This document shows positions 1 through 12,559 of a stretch of 64,000 nt of DNA, piece by piece. How positions within the stretch are numbered: position 1 is the first letter of the stretch; each line of letters starts with the position of its first letter. Source of the DNA: Azolla caroliniana (Eukaryota > Polypodiophyta). A program made the position numbers and the translations under genes. Location of the stretch: NCBI GenBank assembly GCA_043228905.1, contig JBHGNT010000002.1, forward strand, positions 26,040,001-26,104,000, read 5' to 3'. The notes beneath the pieces were generated by a model, which was not told the origin of the DNA, searched no databases, and worked only from the letters and a program-made list of their open reading frames with translations.

Positions 1-1
1 T

Positions 2-182
2 GGCGATGATGATGACGATGAAGGCGAAGGCGAAGGAGACGGAGGAGAAGGAACCTCTGATTTTTCTGATGAAACCCCTCCTTCTCCTTCTTGTAATCGT
101 CTCCCTCTCAATGGAAACCCCTCTCTCGCTCATCCTCCCTGTCTTCATTCGCTGCAACAATCAGAACTCTCTTCATCTGAAG
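2..182 (+). CDS. Possible acidic coding exon at the left edge
   Basis: Read from base 2, this stretch is open for 60 codons. It is acidic at first (runs of Asp, then Gly-Glu repeats), then rich in Ser/Pro, and it ends at a good donor, GAAG|GTTAGT, at 182/183. It leaves one base of a split codon. That phase matches the acceptor at 2381/2382 of the NF-YA gene, so the two could be neighbouring exons across a 2.2-kb intron, or there may be exons in between. No start is visible because the window cuts the exon. No domain is recognised. A neighbouring reading frame is also open from 6 to 218, so the coding call rests on composition and the splice donor only. It could instead be a leader exon or belong to another gene. 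Confidence 0.4.
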
Positions 183-2381
183 GTTAGTAATTCCGTTGGA
201 GATTCCTTGAGTTCTTGACTTCATCTGCACTCCCTGATGATTGTCTGATTGTGAAGACGTTATTCGTGGAAACGAAATGCTAGTATTAGTTTTTCGGAGA
301 AGACTTAAGTTTCAGATTCCGTGATGTTTGTCTGATTGAGAAGATTATGCCATTGGAAATAGAAGGTTGGTACTAATCTTTTCAAACGGCGTGAAGCTCT
401 GGTTTTAATTTCACGCTCTGACAGTTGTTTGATCGTAAATGTTTGTTCTTGGAAATATACAGAAGGAATATTTTCGTTCTTGAAAGGAAAATTGTTTTCT
501 TGAAAAGAATATGTGTTTCATTGAAAATAATTGTTTTTGGAAAGATGAATATAATAGGCAGATTTTCTTTATCAGGAGGAAATGGGAATTTAGTAGGCAT
601 ATTTTGTTCTAGGAAAGAAATAGAAGATTCTATTCTCTGAAGGAAATTGTATTCAGATATTTTGCTTCCTTAAGGAAATAATATAATATGCTGTTTTTGA
701 TGCGTCCTTGCTATATAGATCTGTAAAATCGCTTCAGGACCTTCAATGGTTGTATGCAACAAATAATATTATAAACGATCTGTATGTGCTCACTATCAAA
801 CTTCCAATGCATTTTTGAAATTAGACACTTCCTTCCACGCCAAAAGGAAGCTATTCTTGAGGCTGTTAATACATGTTAATCCATGTGATGAACCATCTAT
901 AAAAAGTCCATGTGTGCACACCATACTGTTGGTCTTATTTTGATATGAAATCACATATATTGGATCCATGTTAAAATGAATTCATTATAGAGGTGTTAAC
1001 AGTCAGCCTCAAAACAACTAAGAGGGATCCTTCTGATGAACCATCAATCAAGGATTCATATGCATTCATGAGGTGCAGTTTGTCTGATTGTAACGATTTG
1101 TATTCTCGGAAAGAAACATTTCTAACAGACACTCCTCCACTATTTCAAGTTGTATGCCACTATATTGTAAGGGATCTGTATGTGATTACTGTATGATTGC
1201 AATGAACTCATGGAACAAAATCTAATGGCTTTGATCCATGCCCATAGAAGTTCATCTAGTGGTGCTGTCTCTGATCAATCATCTACAAGGGTTCCATATG
1301 CAGTGTGTGAAATCTGACCCTATAGTAACTGGTTTTACGGATCGATTAAATGCATCAAAATATATGTATGTACGCATGTATATGCATTCAAATTTCCCGA
1401 AAAATCTCCAGTTTAGTTCTCCAGACAAAACTACTAATGTTTAGGTGGGGGACAGGCAAAATACTTTAAGAGGAGCAACATTAAGTACATATCTTGCCTT
1501 GTATGCACTTAGCTTTCAGAAATCCTTTTGTTAAGTGTGGTACTGTGTATTATTCCAGATGTTTTTTGAGGATGTCTCTGTCTGTAGCACTTAACTTTAG
1601 GTTGTTATGAAAGCTTGATGACATCCTTATTAATTTTGGCACTATTATATGCAATAGATGTTTTTCAACCGTGTATCACGTCCAATTTATCAGCGATGAA
1701 AATTCATCAATTTTTAACTTAGGGCAGAATCTGATTTTATTTTATTTTTGACCCAACGTTTTTTCTCACTGCTAGTCTTCTTCACTATTGTCTGATTTTG
1801 AGCTAAATCTGGCACAGTTAGATGTCTTGAAATAACAGTTTAGGGTCAGTTACTGCTATTTAATATCTGTATTGAATTCCTCATTTATATATTCTACACA
1901 GTTAGCATGAAAAAATTGAGAGATCCTTTCCACTTTTGTATATCCAGCAAGCTTGGAAACTCGTTTATGTTTCAATTCTCCGTGAGTCCTATATTATTGG
2001 TGATGATGTTTCCATAAATGGCCAAAATGATCCATGGGAAATAAAGAGGGATTATTAACCTTTTCCTGTAATTAAATTTTGCTTGTGGAACAAATCAAAT
2101 GTACAGTCTGTCTTCTGGATATTGTTAAAGGAAAAAGTTCTATTTCTAGATACAAAGGAAGTCTAGAAGAGTTAACCATCTATTCCCATCCTCAAAAAAT
2201 TGATGTTTACCTCTTCCAATTCATGTAAATGCAGATAATGATGCACAACTTTAATTTACCCATATTGTAATATACACTCCTAAGTTCTCTGAAGGAATGT
2301 TACTGTGATTTATAGTATACTTTTGATTGAATGTAACTGTTTTAAGAAAAGCATTAACACTGCAGACTTGATTGCATACAG
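183..2381 (+). other. AT-rich intron or spacer upstream of the recognised NF-YA exons
   Basis: No recognisable coding segment. It holds a few diverged direct repeats around a TGTCTGATTG-like core (near 245, 329 and 1081) and two phrases built on GATGAACCATC (near 888 and 1036), which suggests old local duplication. If the edge exon belongs to NF-YA, this is a 2.2-kb intron; otherwise it contains the NF-YA promoter and 5' leader. Confidence 0.4.
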
Positions 2382-3764
2382 GAATACAGGTTGGTACTGT
2401 ATCAGGCCTACCTATGACTGGAATTGTTGAAATGGGTTTGCCTATAGCTGGAGGGCAATCAACGGTTCATACACAACTTGATCCAATGGTGAGCATGATT
2501 TCTCAATCACCAAATACCAAAAATCTGTCATTATGGATGAGATATGAAAGAAAACCATGTTGTAACTCATTTTGCATTGTTTTGGGCGAGGAGTTTTGTA
2601 CAGTCTTTCTCTGTCTGTCACTCTTCCAAGGACACTTAGGTATGTGTATGGCTAATGAAATCTTGTATTTGTTTTCAGGCTCATATGGCATATCCGATCC
2701 TTGATCCCTATTACTGTGGGCTTGTGGCTTCATATGGATCACCTATGGTTGGTTCTCTCTGTCTCTCTCTCATGCATGCTTAGGCATACTCATAGAAGAA
2801 ATACTATCTTTGGCTATAATCACCTGTCAAAATTAATGTGTTTGTGTTTCTACATCAGTGAATATAACAACATAGAAGTGAACATATGTGGAAAAAATGG
2901 AAGTATTCCATGTATAAACTTCCAAAGCATAGAATGTTTTTACTTTTAGAGACATTCCATTATTTCTGTATGTGAAGTGTCACCAATCAGAGATTTGGGT
3001 TGTACCCTAGTGAGCATCATCATCCCATGTTGGACATGTTGGGGTGATGTTTGCATTTTAGATATGTTATATGCCCCTCTCCCTAGATTTATTTTGTCTC
3101 TTATAGCATAAAGTTTCTTCTGTAATATTTCTCGATACTGCAGTAGCTCTTTCATTTACATCCTACATTACAGTCTAGATTTAGTTTTTAGTTCGCATCA
3201 CATTATGATTTTAACATTTTTGGGTCTCAGGATTCATACTCCAATTCGGCCTCTATAAAGACATTAATAAAGTCTTTCTTTCTCTCCTTTATCTTAACAG
3301 TTTCTATGAATTCTGACGGGTTATGGGGGCTCAGTTTTATCAACAGATGCTTGGAGTTCAGCAAGTTCGTCGGCTCCTACCATCAGATATGATAGAAGAA
3401 GAGCCAGTATATGTGAATGCTAAACAATATCATGGAATCATGAGAAGACGCCAATCTAGAGCAAAAGCAGAAATGGAGAACAAACTTGTCAAATCTAGAA
3501 AGGTTTGTTATGTTATGTGCCCAAGATAGATGCATCATGTGTTTTTCTTATAAAAACAGAGAAAATAAAGGATTGTTAAGATATGAAGTTCGTTTTCCAC
3601 ATTAGACAAAATAATTCTATTCATATTCAGAATAAAACTTCTTGTTTCAGCCTTATTTGCATGAATCTCGCCATCTCCATGCAAAGAGAAGAGCAAGGGG
3701 TTGCGGTGGAAGATTTTTAAAAGTAAAATCAGATGATGATTCCAAGACCAGCTCCAGAGAGTAG
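2382..3764 (+). CDS. NF-YA: Nuclear transcription factor Y subunit A (NF-YA/HAP2), 3' coding exons
   Basis: CCAAT-box binding subunit of the trimeric NF-Y complex; it pairs with an NF-YB/NF-YC dimer in the nucleus. Proposed exons are 2382-2488, 2679-2747, 3335-3502 and 3651-3764, all with GT-AG borders in compatible phase. Exon 3 carries the subunit-interaction helix ([19 protein letters not shown] and following) and exon 4 the DNA-binding half ([20 protein letters not shown] then RFL), so the conserved core is complete. The core is followed by only about 14 residues before TAG at 3762-3764, a short tail. The linker before the core ends in QQMLGVQQ, typical of plant members. The acceptor of exon 3 is uncertain: the strongest one, at 3300, reads into an in-frame TGA at 3314, so the weaker CAG at 3334 is used here. 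The N-terminus and start codon were not found. The next gene, the kinesin, is convergent. Confidence 0.88.
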
Positions 3765-6244
3765 AGGAGGAAAAGCTCATGAAAGGAACGTTACTTTCGA
3801 TGAGCAAACTGAACAAGGGATACTACAGAATAAGTAATGAGGAATGCGGAAACTAAATTGAACTTTCATGAAAGTGCCATTGTGATAAGACCACCTAGTT
3901 GTAGAATTGTAGTATAGTTTTTAGTAGCCTGGTAGATAACTCTATTGTAAGGTAAAAGCTCATTCATCAGAAAATGTGTGATGATGCAAGGTAGTTCAGT
4001 ATTGTAAAAAAGAAAAAAGAGAGCATAGTACTACAAACCTATCATATTTTTCTCCTCTTCCATGTGTACATTAGGCTTAGGTTTGCAACATGTCACCAAA
4101 TGCATAATTGTACCTACATAACTTTTGTACATGAGGATATGGTTGGATTTTAACTTCTGAACGTGAAGTCCTGCATCTTGCAGCAGAGGGTTATCTAATT
4201 CTCACTCATTTAACTGTGTTATGTAGAATGCTCATGAGATAGTGACAGTAATGATAGGTCAGGGTTTCAATTGATCTTCAAAAACTAGAGCCCTTGGTCT
4301 ATCTAATCTATGGTGAATAAATAGTATGAACTAACATGTAGAAGTGACTATAATCATCTAATTTATTGGCAAAGTACAACAATATAGCTGCTACTTGACA
4401 TTGAGTAGTTGAGAAATACTGTCCACATTACCCAATTTATCAGTGCACGTTCATGGAGGTAGTTACAAAAGACATAGGACTGCCTTCCTAAAAAATGTTT
4501 ATTCACTAAATGTATCACAGATTTCAACTACTTTATTAATAGTTCAACAATAAGTACTTTATCTATACCAATATGTATACAATGTAGACTTGTAATGCAA
4601 TAAAAATGCAGGATCTATATGTTCTGTGTTTCCTTCTTAGTAAACAAAATATATTGTAAACAGGATCTTATGTTCACCATTTCACTCTTGATCAACTATC
4701 AACTTTAGTCACTCAAACGGTCTTGTTTGTACTAAAGTAGCATGTGTAAAACATTTTCTATGAAAATACCCAATTGACGTTGCCTAAACATGGCTAAAGA
4801 GTATCATGGGAATTACAGCATTTACTCTAGCAATGCAATCTATCCTGGAGTGCTCTCAAGGTATATGACTGCCCTCTCTTGCAAGCACTGAGTACGTCAT
4901 TTCCCTGGTTCCATTGGCATGCATTCCAAGTCCACCAACCATTTAAAATGTATGGCCAATAATATGCATCCAAGACAGACTCAAGCTTGGAATACTGCAC
5001 CGAATCATAAATAAGTCCAAATAACACAATAAAAGCCACATCCTTGCTCATCCATTGATTCAAACTCAAACAAAATTTTATCTTTTAGTCATTTATACAA
5101 CATGGATTGGAATGATCCAGGAAGCTTCCAAGGTTTTTCAAATTTATATACTCGGTTAAGCTCCTTCAGAGAAACAACTTGAACAATTTGTTGCTCAGCA
5201 AACCATCAATTTTGACCCATGGTGAGCGAAGGCAACTATGCACAGAATAATTTGAGTGAAACAATATAGAATCAACCATCTGCTAATGGAGCAATCCCCA
5301 GTTTGACCTATCAGTGAAATTAAATGAACAAGAGGATCAGTGATCAGATATTTCCAGACTATCCTGTATACTATGCCATTTGCATAGATACAAAAGCACT
5401 ATGGCCGATTTCTTATCTTCACATCCTACTGGTTTGAAATTCCTTAAATGCATTATTTCACCCATTACTTTGTTGGACGAGGATGGATAAGCATTATCTC
5501 ATCCATCACATTATTCTAATTAAGAGGACACAAACACACAACATCAAGTAACAAGTCCTTGCATATCCTTGAAAATTGATGTGTGGAAGTTCTCAATACC
5601 AAAAACACAATACAAAATGTTGACGGGTCAAATTCCATCCCAAAAATATCTGCATCCATCCAAATGAAGACCTTTGTATGTACTTCAAATGCCGATAAGT
5701 TGATGTTCTCATCTCAGAAACACACATGCATCAAACAAATGCACCCACTTTCACTTGCACTGAAACATTAGGTAAAGTTTTTTTCAAGGAAAATTACAGT
5801 ATTACCAAAGTGTGCTTGGAATCACATGACTTTGACTTCCATTACTAAGTAGGCTTCTAGTTATATGCTCATTATGCATTAATTATGAAAACCAGAAATA
5901 ACTTCCATTACTTATTACTCTTATTAGAAGCCGTTGCCATCAGATACTTTACGAATTGATTTATTGTGGCACATTCAGGTGAAATGATAATCCTTGAATA
6001 TGACATTAAGATAATATAAATCCTCGTCCCCTTTTCCGTATGTGCTTAATCAGAAAATTTTAATACAGTTATAGGCTCCAACTTTGACTAAGCTTATTTA
6101 GATAATTTCGAAAATGACAAAAGGTAAATATCATCTAATCAATTCATCTAATCACGAAAGGTAAATATCACTGTAAAATTCCTCAAATTTATATTTATTT
6201 ATGTAAAACCAAAACTGAAATTGAAAAGGGAATAGGGAACTTAC
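3765..6244. other. Convergent spacer between NF-YA and kinesin 3' ends
   Basis: AT-rich DNA that must hold the NF-YA 3' UTR on the plus strand and the 3' end of the kinesin transcript on the minus strand. The minus strand was read for a further kinesin exon carrying the missing second half of the RING finger (a Cys-rich segment) and none was seen. An 80-codon open frame on the minus strand at 4827-5069 has no recognisable similarity. Confidence 0.5.
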
Positions 6245-6403
6245 GGCATACATACCAACAGGTAACACGGTAGTAGCTGTGGCTGGTGCCTCAAAACAAA
6301 TTTTGCTATAAGGATGTCCACTTCGCTCGTAATCAGGATTACCAATCCCAGTCATAATCCCAGGCCGACAATGCTTTTGCTTTTGCTTCTGCAATACCTC
6401 TGG
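6245..6403 (-). other. Degenerate RING-finger remnant at kinesin C-terminus
   Basis: The last recognisable kinesin exon contains [18 protein letters not shown]. In plant KIN-7 proteins of this type the corresponding stretch starts a C3HC4 RING with a Cys-x2-Cys pair, then LPC and a His/Cys pair. Here the first Cys is Ser, the Cys after LP is Val, and the expected His is absent. The sequence after LP looks shifted by one base relative to the family pattern, and the exon runs straight into GTAAGT. No following Cys-rich exon was found downstream. Confidence 0.6.
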
Positions 6404-9400
6404 CTGGCAAGAAAATAAATACATTCATCAACCACCATATTAAAAGCTAACATGTTCTATAGACTGTTTTTTGTTCACAACTAGACCAAAACACTTCACT
6501 TATATACACATATATGTACTTATTACATAGCACAATGCATATACCAAATGCTAACTCATACAGAAATAAGGCGTCTTTCACATATCATTGAAGGGGTTTT
6601 TGCAATCAAGATGAAGGAGGTTTCATTTTCATATTCTGTTCGGACTCATGTTCCAGATCTTTGTTTGTATAAGTGAGACATAAGCGATCCAATATTGATA
6701 TAAAACAATATTTTCATGGTGATGCCCATGATATATAATATTCGTGGGCATTTCAATGCAGGAGAAATATCGTGTGTAGGATTGGCATCGAGATGCATCT
6801 TTTCTGAAAAACGTTTGGTAAAATCATCGGCATCATCATCATAAACATATCCTCATTATTTTAATTTCGTCACTGATTCTCTATTCTAGATTGTCAAGAA
6901 CATACCATACGTTGAGAGAAACTCAACTCTTTATTTCTTCTATGCTCCATCTCAAGGCATGCTATGAGACCATCAACCACCCAATCGTTCCCATTGATCA
7001 CCTGAATCTTCACATGATTTTTCAGCAATACTTGTTTTTGATCTCCCTCAACAAGATTTTTTTGGCATTCAACATGATCATGCTCCATGCGTTCAGTATC
7101 ACTCTTGTCTTTAAGCTTTGAGATGAAGATCCACAGCCCTTTCAAGTCTTTCTCCACCTCTTCCTCTCTCTTCTTTGCTTCCTCAAGCTTCCATTGAAGA
7201 TGCATCATCTCCATGTATTCATCATCCTTGTCACCAAGGGCTCCTTCTAAGCCTATCTGACTCTCTGCTCTTGAATGAAACGAAACAATTATTCAAGTTC
7301 TTCAGAACAAAAATATTAGGTATAAAATCATTTAGGACTACTTAAATAAAAACATCTTGAGCCTTAAACACTACCACTCACTCACAAACAACAGATATAC
7401 ATCATTCCAGTATTAGAAGATACATAAGACTAAAAATAATACATCCTGAAGCATTAGTAACTCACCTGCAAAGCATGGCTTGATGAGTACTCTAGCACAC
7501 ATTGATTCTTGGGAAGCAATAAGGTCTTTTTCAACATTTTCATTCTCATCAGAAAGCCTTGACACATCCTTGCCTTCCATGAAATCGAGTTTGTCTTGCT
7601 TCAACTTCTCAATGTCAGCTTCCTAATTGCATTTAAAAGACGAAGAAAAAACCTAAGTCTATAACTAAAACTTGTTTAAAAAACATGTGCGATTGATAAA
7701 TGAGAGATAGAAATCACTGACAGCACCTGAGGTTGCAACACAAGCTTCGAAATACTCTCTTGAGAACAGGTTTTGTTTAAGAAATTGTAACCTGAAGTTT
7801 CATGATTATTTATACTTTCCTTCCCTTCCGACCTTTGGTTTTCCATGCAAATCTCACAGTCTTTGTACTTAACACCAGTCTTTGTTTTCTTCTCACTCTC
7901 TATACTCTTCTCCTCTGTCAGTGTGGCAATCTGGCTTCTCAATTTCTCTATAATTTCCTCAAGTTGTTTATTTGCAGTTACTTTCTCTTGAAGCTTTTCT
8001 TGGAGCACCCGATTGTCGGCAGTTTTTATCTGAAAAAACAGAAAAAACGAAACAATTTAACACTTTGACATAATAATGAATATTAACGACATAAGAGATG
8101 ATGATAGTGCACTCTTATGGATACCTCTAACTCAAACTTCATTTCATTTAATTGATCCATTAGCAGCTTCTCCATCTACACAATAAATGCATAACAAAAC
8201 ATCACCAGGAAAACAACAATCATATACTCAGACATATTTATCCAATACATATATGATGTGACAAACATGAAAAATCCAAGCGAAGAGTAAGTATCACCTG
8301 TGACATTGTTTCAGGAGTGTTAGCACTAGGAAAGAGAGATTCCCCTGTCTCTATGATACGCTTCTCAAGCCTGTCCATCCGCAAGTTTTTCTCTTCAATC
8401 TCATCTTTCAACGTTTGGATCCGGACCTTTGGTAAAGGATTTTTCATTGCAGGTTATATTCAATTTTAAATTTCATTGAAGAAGAAAAAAAAACCATGGA
8501 AAAAATAAATTTGAATAGTCATAACAAAGAAAATAACATTCTGAAGAGATAGCAGAGAAATTAAAAGAAATTGAGGATAAATAAATAGCTTTGACCATAC
8601 AGAAGACACTGTTTTGTTTGATTTTTCAGGAACACTAGACGCCATTTGTTTTTAAGCACAATAATACCACATGGCTCTACTTAAAATGTTTTCATATGGC
8701 TCATTTCTTTTTTAATTAAGTCTTTTATCTGGTTGTAGTTGATCTCTTTTTTTAAAATCTTATGTATGTAGCTGAAGATCATTGAAGCTAACATTAACTA
8801 TTTCCTCACATTTCTTGCTTAATTTAAAGCTCATGTTAAGTTTTAAAACATGATTAGGGTGTTTTCTCTGAAGGAATTACGCATATAAAAACTCAGAAAT
8901 TCAACAGAAATCCCATCATGAGAAACAACCTGTAAAGCACTGTCATCGGGGTTCCTTGCAGCCTCCTTGAGCATCCTCTTCAATGAACTAGTATTTAAAG
9001 CAACATCACCAGTAAGCATCTTAATTTGTTCTCTTAACAAATCTATTTGGTCTGTCATTGTTTCCTCAGTCTGTCAAATCATATATTATTAAAGTTGTTA
9101 AGATGAAAGTTTTTAAAATACAAATCAGCCATATAGCACATAACAAAGTTATAGAACTCACCGGTGTCGGTCTCCATCCATGAGAAGTTGTAATAAATAG
9201 TTCACCTGCTTGTGTGCGGTGTAACTGATTTTTAGAATCAGAAGAAAACTCACTGGACCAAGAAATAAGCTGTTGTTGCTCTTTCGTTTCCAGTAAGGTT
9301 TCAGGCTGTCCAGTTACCGACATGACAGAACTAGAACTGCTGTCCGAGCGCTCTAACCGTATACTTGAGGCTGAACTTCCTAACATGCTATATTCAGCTC

Positions 9401-12400
9401 TCTCAAGTCTCTGCAACTAATAGGACAGGTCATCTCTCATACAAGGGATTCAAATGATAGCTAGTTATGTTCATTGATGCATTCATTCCTTCATTTCTTA
9501 CAAGAAACTGAAATGCTAGAATGTTTCCTTCTTTATTGACACGTTCACTGATTCATATCTAGCAAGGAATACAAATCCTTGCAAGTTTCCTTCATTTATC
9601 CATTCCTTTTAATGCAATGCATTATAATACTGGTGGGAAACTTCAACACGTGATGAAAACCCACAAAACGTTATTATATTGAATGATTCCCTAGCTGAGT
9701 CACTCGCACATTCACATAGTCTCCTGACGTTTCTGTCTCTATTCCATGAGAGATGACATATGAGACAGCTATCTCTACAAATGCGAGATGAGAGGTGACC
9801 TATGAGAGATGAGATAATTGTGGCTCATCATAAATATATAGAATTATTAAAAACTAAAAAAAATAAGACAAAACTACTGTCAATTCTTACATCATCTTCT
9901 CCAAAACTGTGTCGTCTTATTCTGGTTACAGATAATGGCTCAGCTATCGGAGCCGCCACGCTTGTCTTACTTGATACAAGTATCAGCTTTGTCAGCCTTT
10001 GGATGCGTGCCATCAAAGCTGTTTTAGCTTTCTCCTCTTCTTCTAACCTGGACTGCAATTTAACTTGCCCGGCCTCCAGCTACACATGAAATAAGAACCT
10101 CTACTACATATATCGGCATCGATTGTGTATTTGTTTTCTATATTTTTAAGGACTTATTTGGGTTTCCATTCTAGAATAGAGACAAACCTGTTGACGTAGA
10201 ATGATGATATCCTTTTGTTGACCATCACTACTAAGGTTAGCGTGATTTTTATTAATCATACCTTGCTTCAAATGGTCTAGCTCTTCCTTCAAAGTTATGA
10301 TCTCTTTTTGATATTTCTTTATCAATGACTTCTCATCCAATATCTATAGATAAAAGAAACAAAAGCAAGAAAAGGAAAAAGGAGACACGTTTCTCACTAT
10401 GATTCTGACTTAATCCTTAAGCTATCTTAAATATAACGAAAATAAACATACATACAGTATTGGTAGCTGCCTGCATTTCTACTCGTTTGGCTCTTTGAGC
10501 AAATTTGAGGGTATTGTGTGTCTCTTCGAAGTAGCTTGATGCTGGTGTTATTGTGCAGATTAGCTACAAAACCCACAATCATTACAAACAATGTCAGTTA
10601 CACACAAATGAATTCCACTTCCATTACAAAAAACAATGAAGTGAAAAAACATACAGAAACGCGACCACGGCCGCTTAAAGAAGATTGCAGCAGGCGGGTT
10701 AGTTTTGAATCCCGGAATGGAACATGTGTTGGTTTCCCCTCACTTAGCTTCCCAATAACGGTTCCCAAGGTCAACAAACTTTTATTGATGTATGAACCCT
10801 CTTTTCTCCTGACTCCTGTAGTTTCAGTCTTAGAGCTCTCTGATCCAGCTAAATCAATTAAATTCTGCCACATCATTTTAAGTGTTCATCATAAAAAATA
10901 CACCTAAGCTCTGACATTCAGTATTAAAGTCCTCTAATCCAGATAATCTAATATACATATGCATATGAGCACGTGAAAATAACATTGCTTGCATCCAGAA
11001 ACGGATGCTCTGTCTATACACACAAATATTTATATATAAAAGAATTTAGTAGGAATCTAGATGTTTCTATAATTTAAACTACAACTGCACATGATGCATA
11101 CTTACCAGCAGTGATAATGTTACATTTTTATCGTCAACATCAGATGAATGAGGGCTGCTTTCAATAGTCTGACCAAAACGAGGTTGATTGATAAGCCATC
11201 AAGAATAATATTGCCAATTTATTAGAGATACACACTAAACTACTGTGAAATATCACCAGTGTGAAAATTGTATGGCTTCTACTGCTAAACATATTGAAGT
11301 TGTTTGATCCCACATGCCGATGTTCTGATTGGAAGAGTAAACACATCTTTAGGCACATGAACGTTCATGAACTTCCTTTTTTGTTTGAAATTTACATTAC
11401 CTTCTCCAGCTGCAATAAGGGAAAGGGCGTGGGCAGGTGACAAAACAACTTCTTCTTTCACACCTTCAACATATGTTCCCTGCATTAATCATGAAATATA
11501 TAAAATTCATCAAACATTATCACTGAAAAGCACCAACTCCAACATGTACCAGAACACCCAAAAGTTTCCGGTACATGTACCAGAACACCCTTAAGTTTCC
11601 AAAATATTTAACAGAATACCCCTTTGCAATGGTCAAATCATTGTGGAAATTTCGTAAGGGTATTGTGATGATTTTCAGAGGGGTATTCTGGTAATTTCTT
11701 AGGTGTGTTCTGGGGGTATTAATAGATGCAAACAAAGATGGGGGTAATTTTTGTTGTGTATGATTTGCCATTCCTACCTGGGAATCTTCCCTAATCCTTA
11801 AGTTTTGTTGAGATGGATTTAGCAAGTCATTGATGACCTGGAACACTACATCACTTTGTTTATAACCATTAACCAAAGAGAGCCTCTTTAATCCACTGCC
11901 CTCAATACTATAGACGTGCTTACTCTATTAAAATCAAGTCCTCACCTCATTATAGATCTCGACATATGAAACACGAAGAAGATATTCACGACCTGGAGTC
12001 TAAATAATATTACATATATATAGAAAAGGACATTCAAACTCAGAAGTACTTGTATTTTTTTTAATGATGAGATAGAAGCATTGATGATTCGGAGGCATTG
12101 TGAGAATTAAATAAAAAAGCCTTACATCTTGAATATAGCTAAATACATCCTCCACTGCCAAAGGTATAATTCCTGGAGAGTTTTGATCACCCTGCAGGGC
12201 CAGGCCATTCACATTACCCATTACACCACAAAGGAAAATTTAACACTAAACATTTATGACATGTTTTTTGTGTGCATAATAGAGAAGGTCACATGATAAA
12301 ACTCTTCAGAGTATAACATAAACCACAAAGTGTTTATTTCATCACTGATGTGATCAGGTTCAGAATAAAATGGCTAATTAGTGCATAATTAAGAAATATA

Positions 12401-12510
12401 AACGCTTACATGCATAGTGTATGTTTTTCCACTGCTTGTCACTCCATATGCGAATACTGTACCTATTCATACAAATTTCCATGTAACATTTCTGAACGGT
12501 TATATCATAT

Positions 12511-12559
<49 letters not shown>

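Noticed and set aside
4827-5069. 80-codon minus-strand frame as the missing second RING exon of the kinesin
   Set aside because: It lacks the Cys-rich spacing of a RING finger and has no clear acceptor in the right phase.
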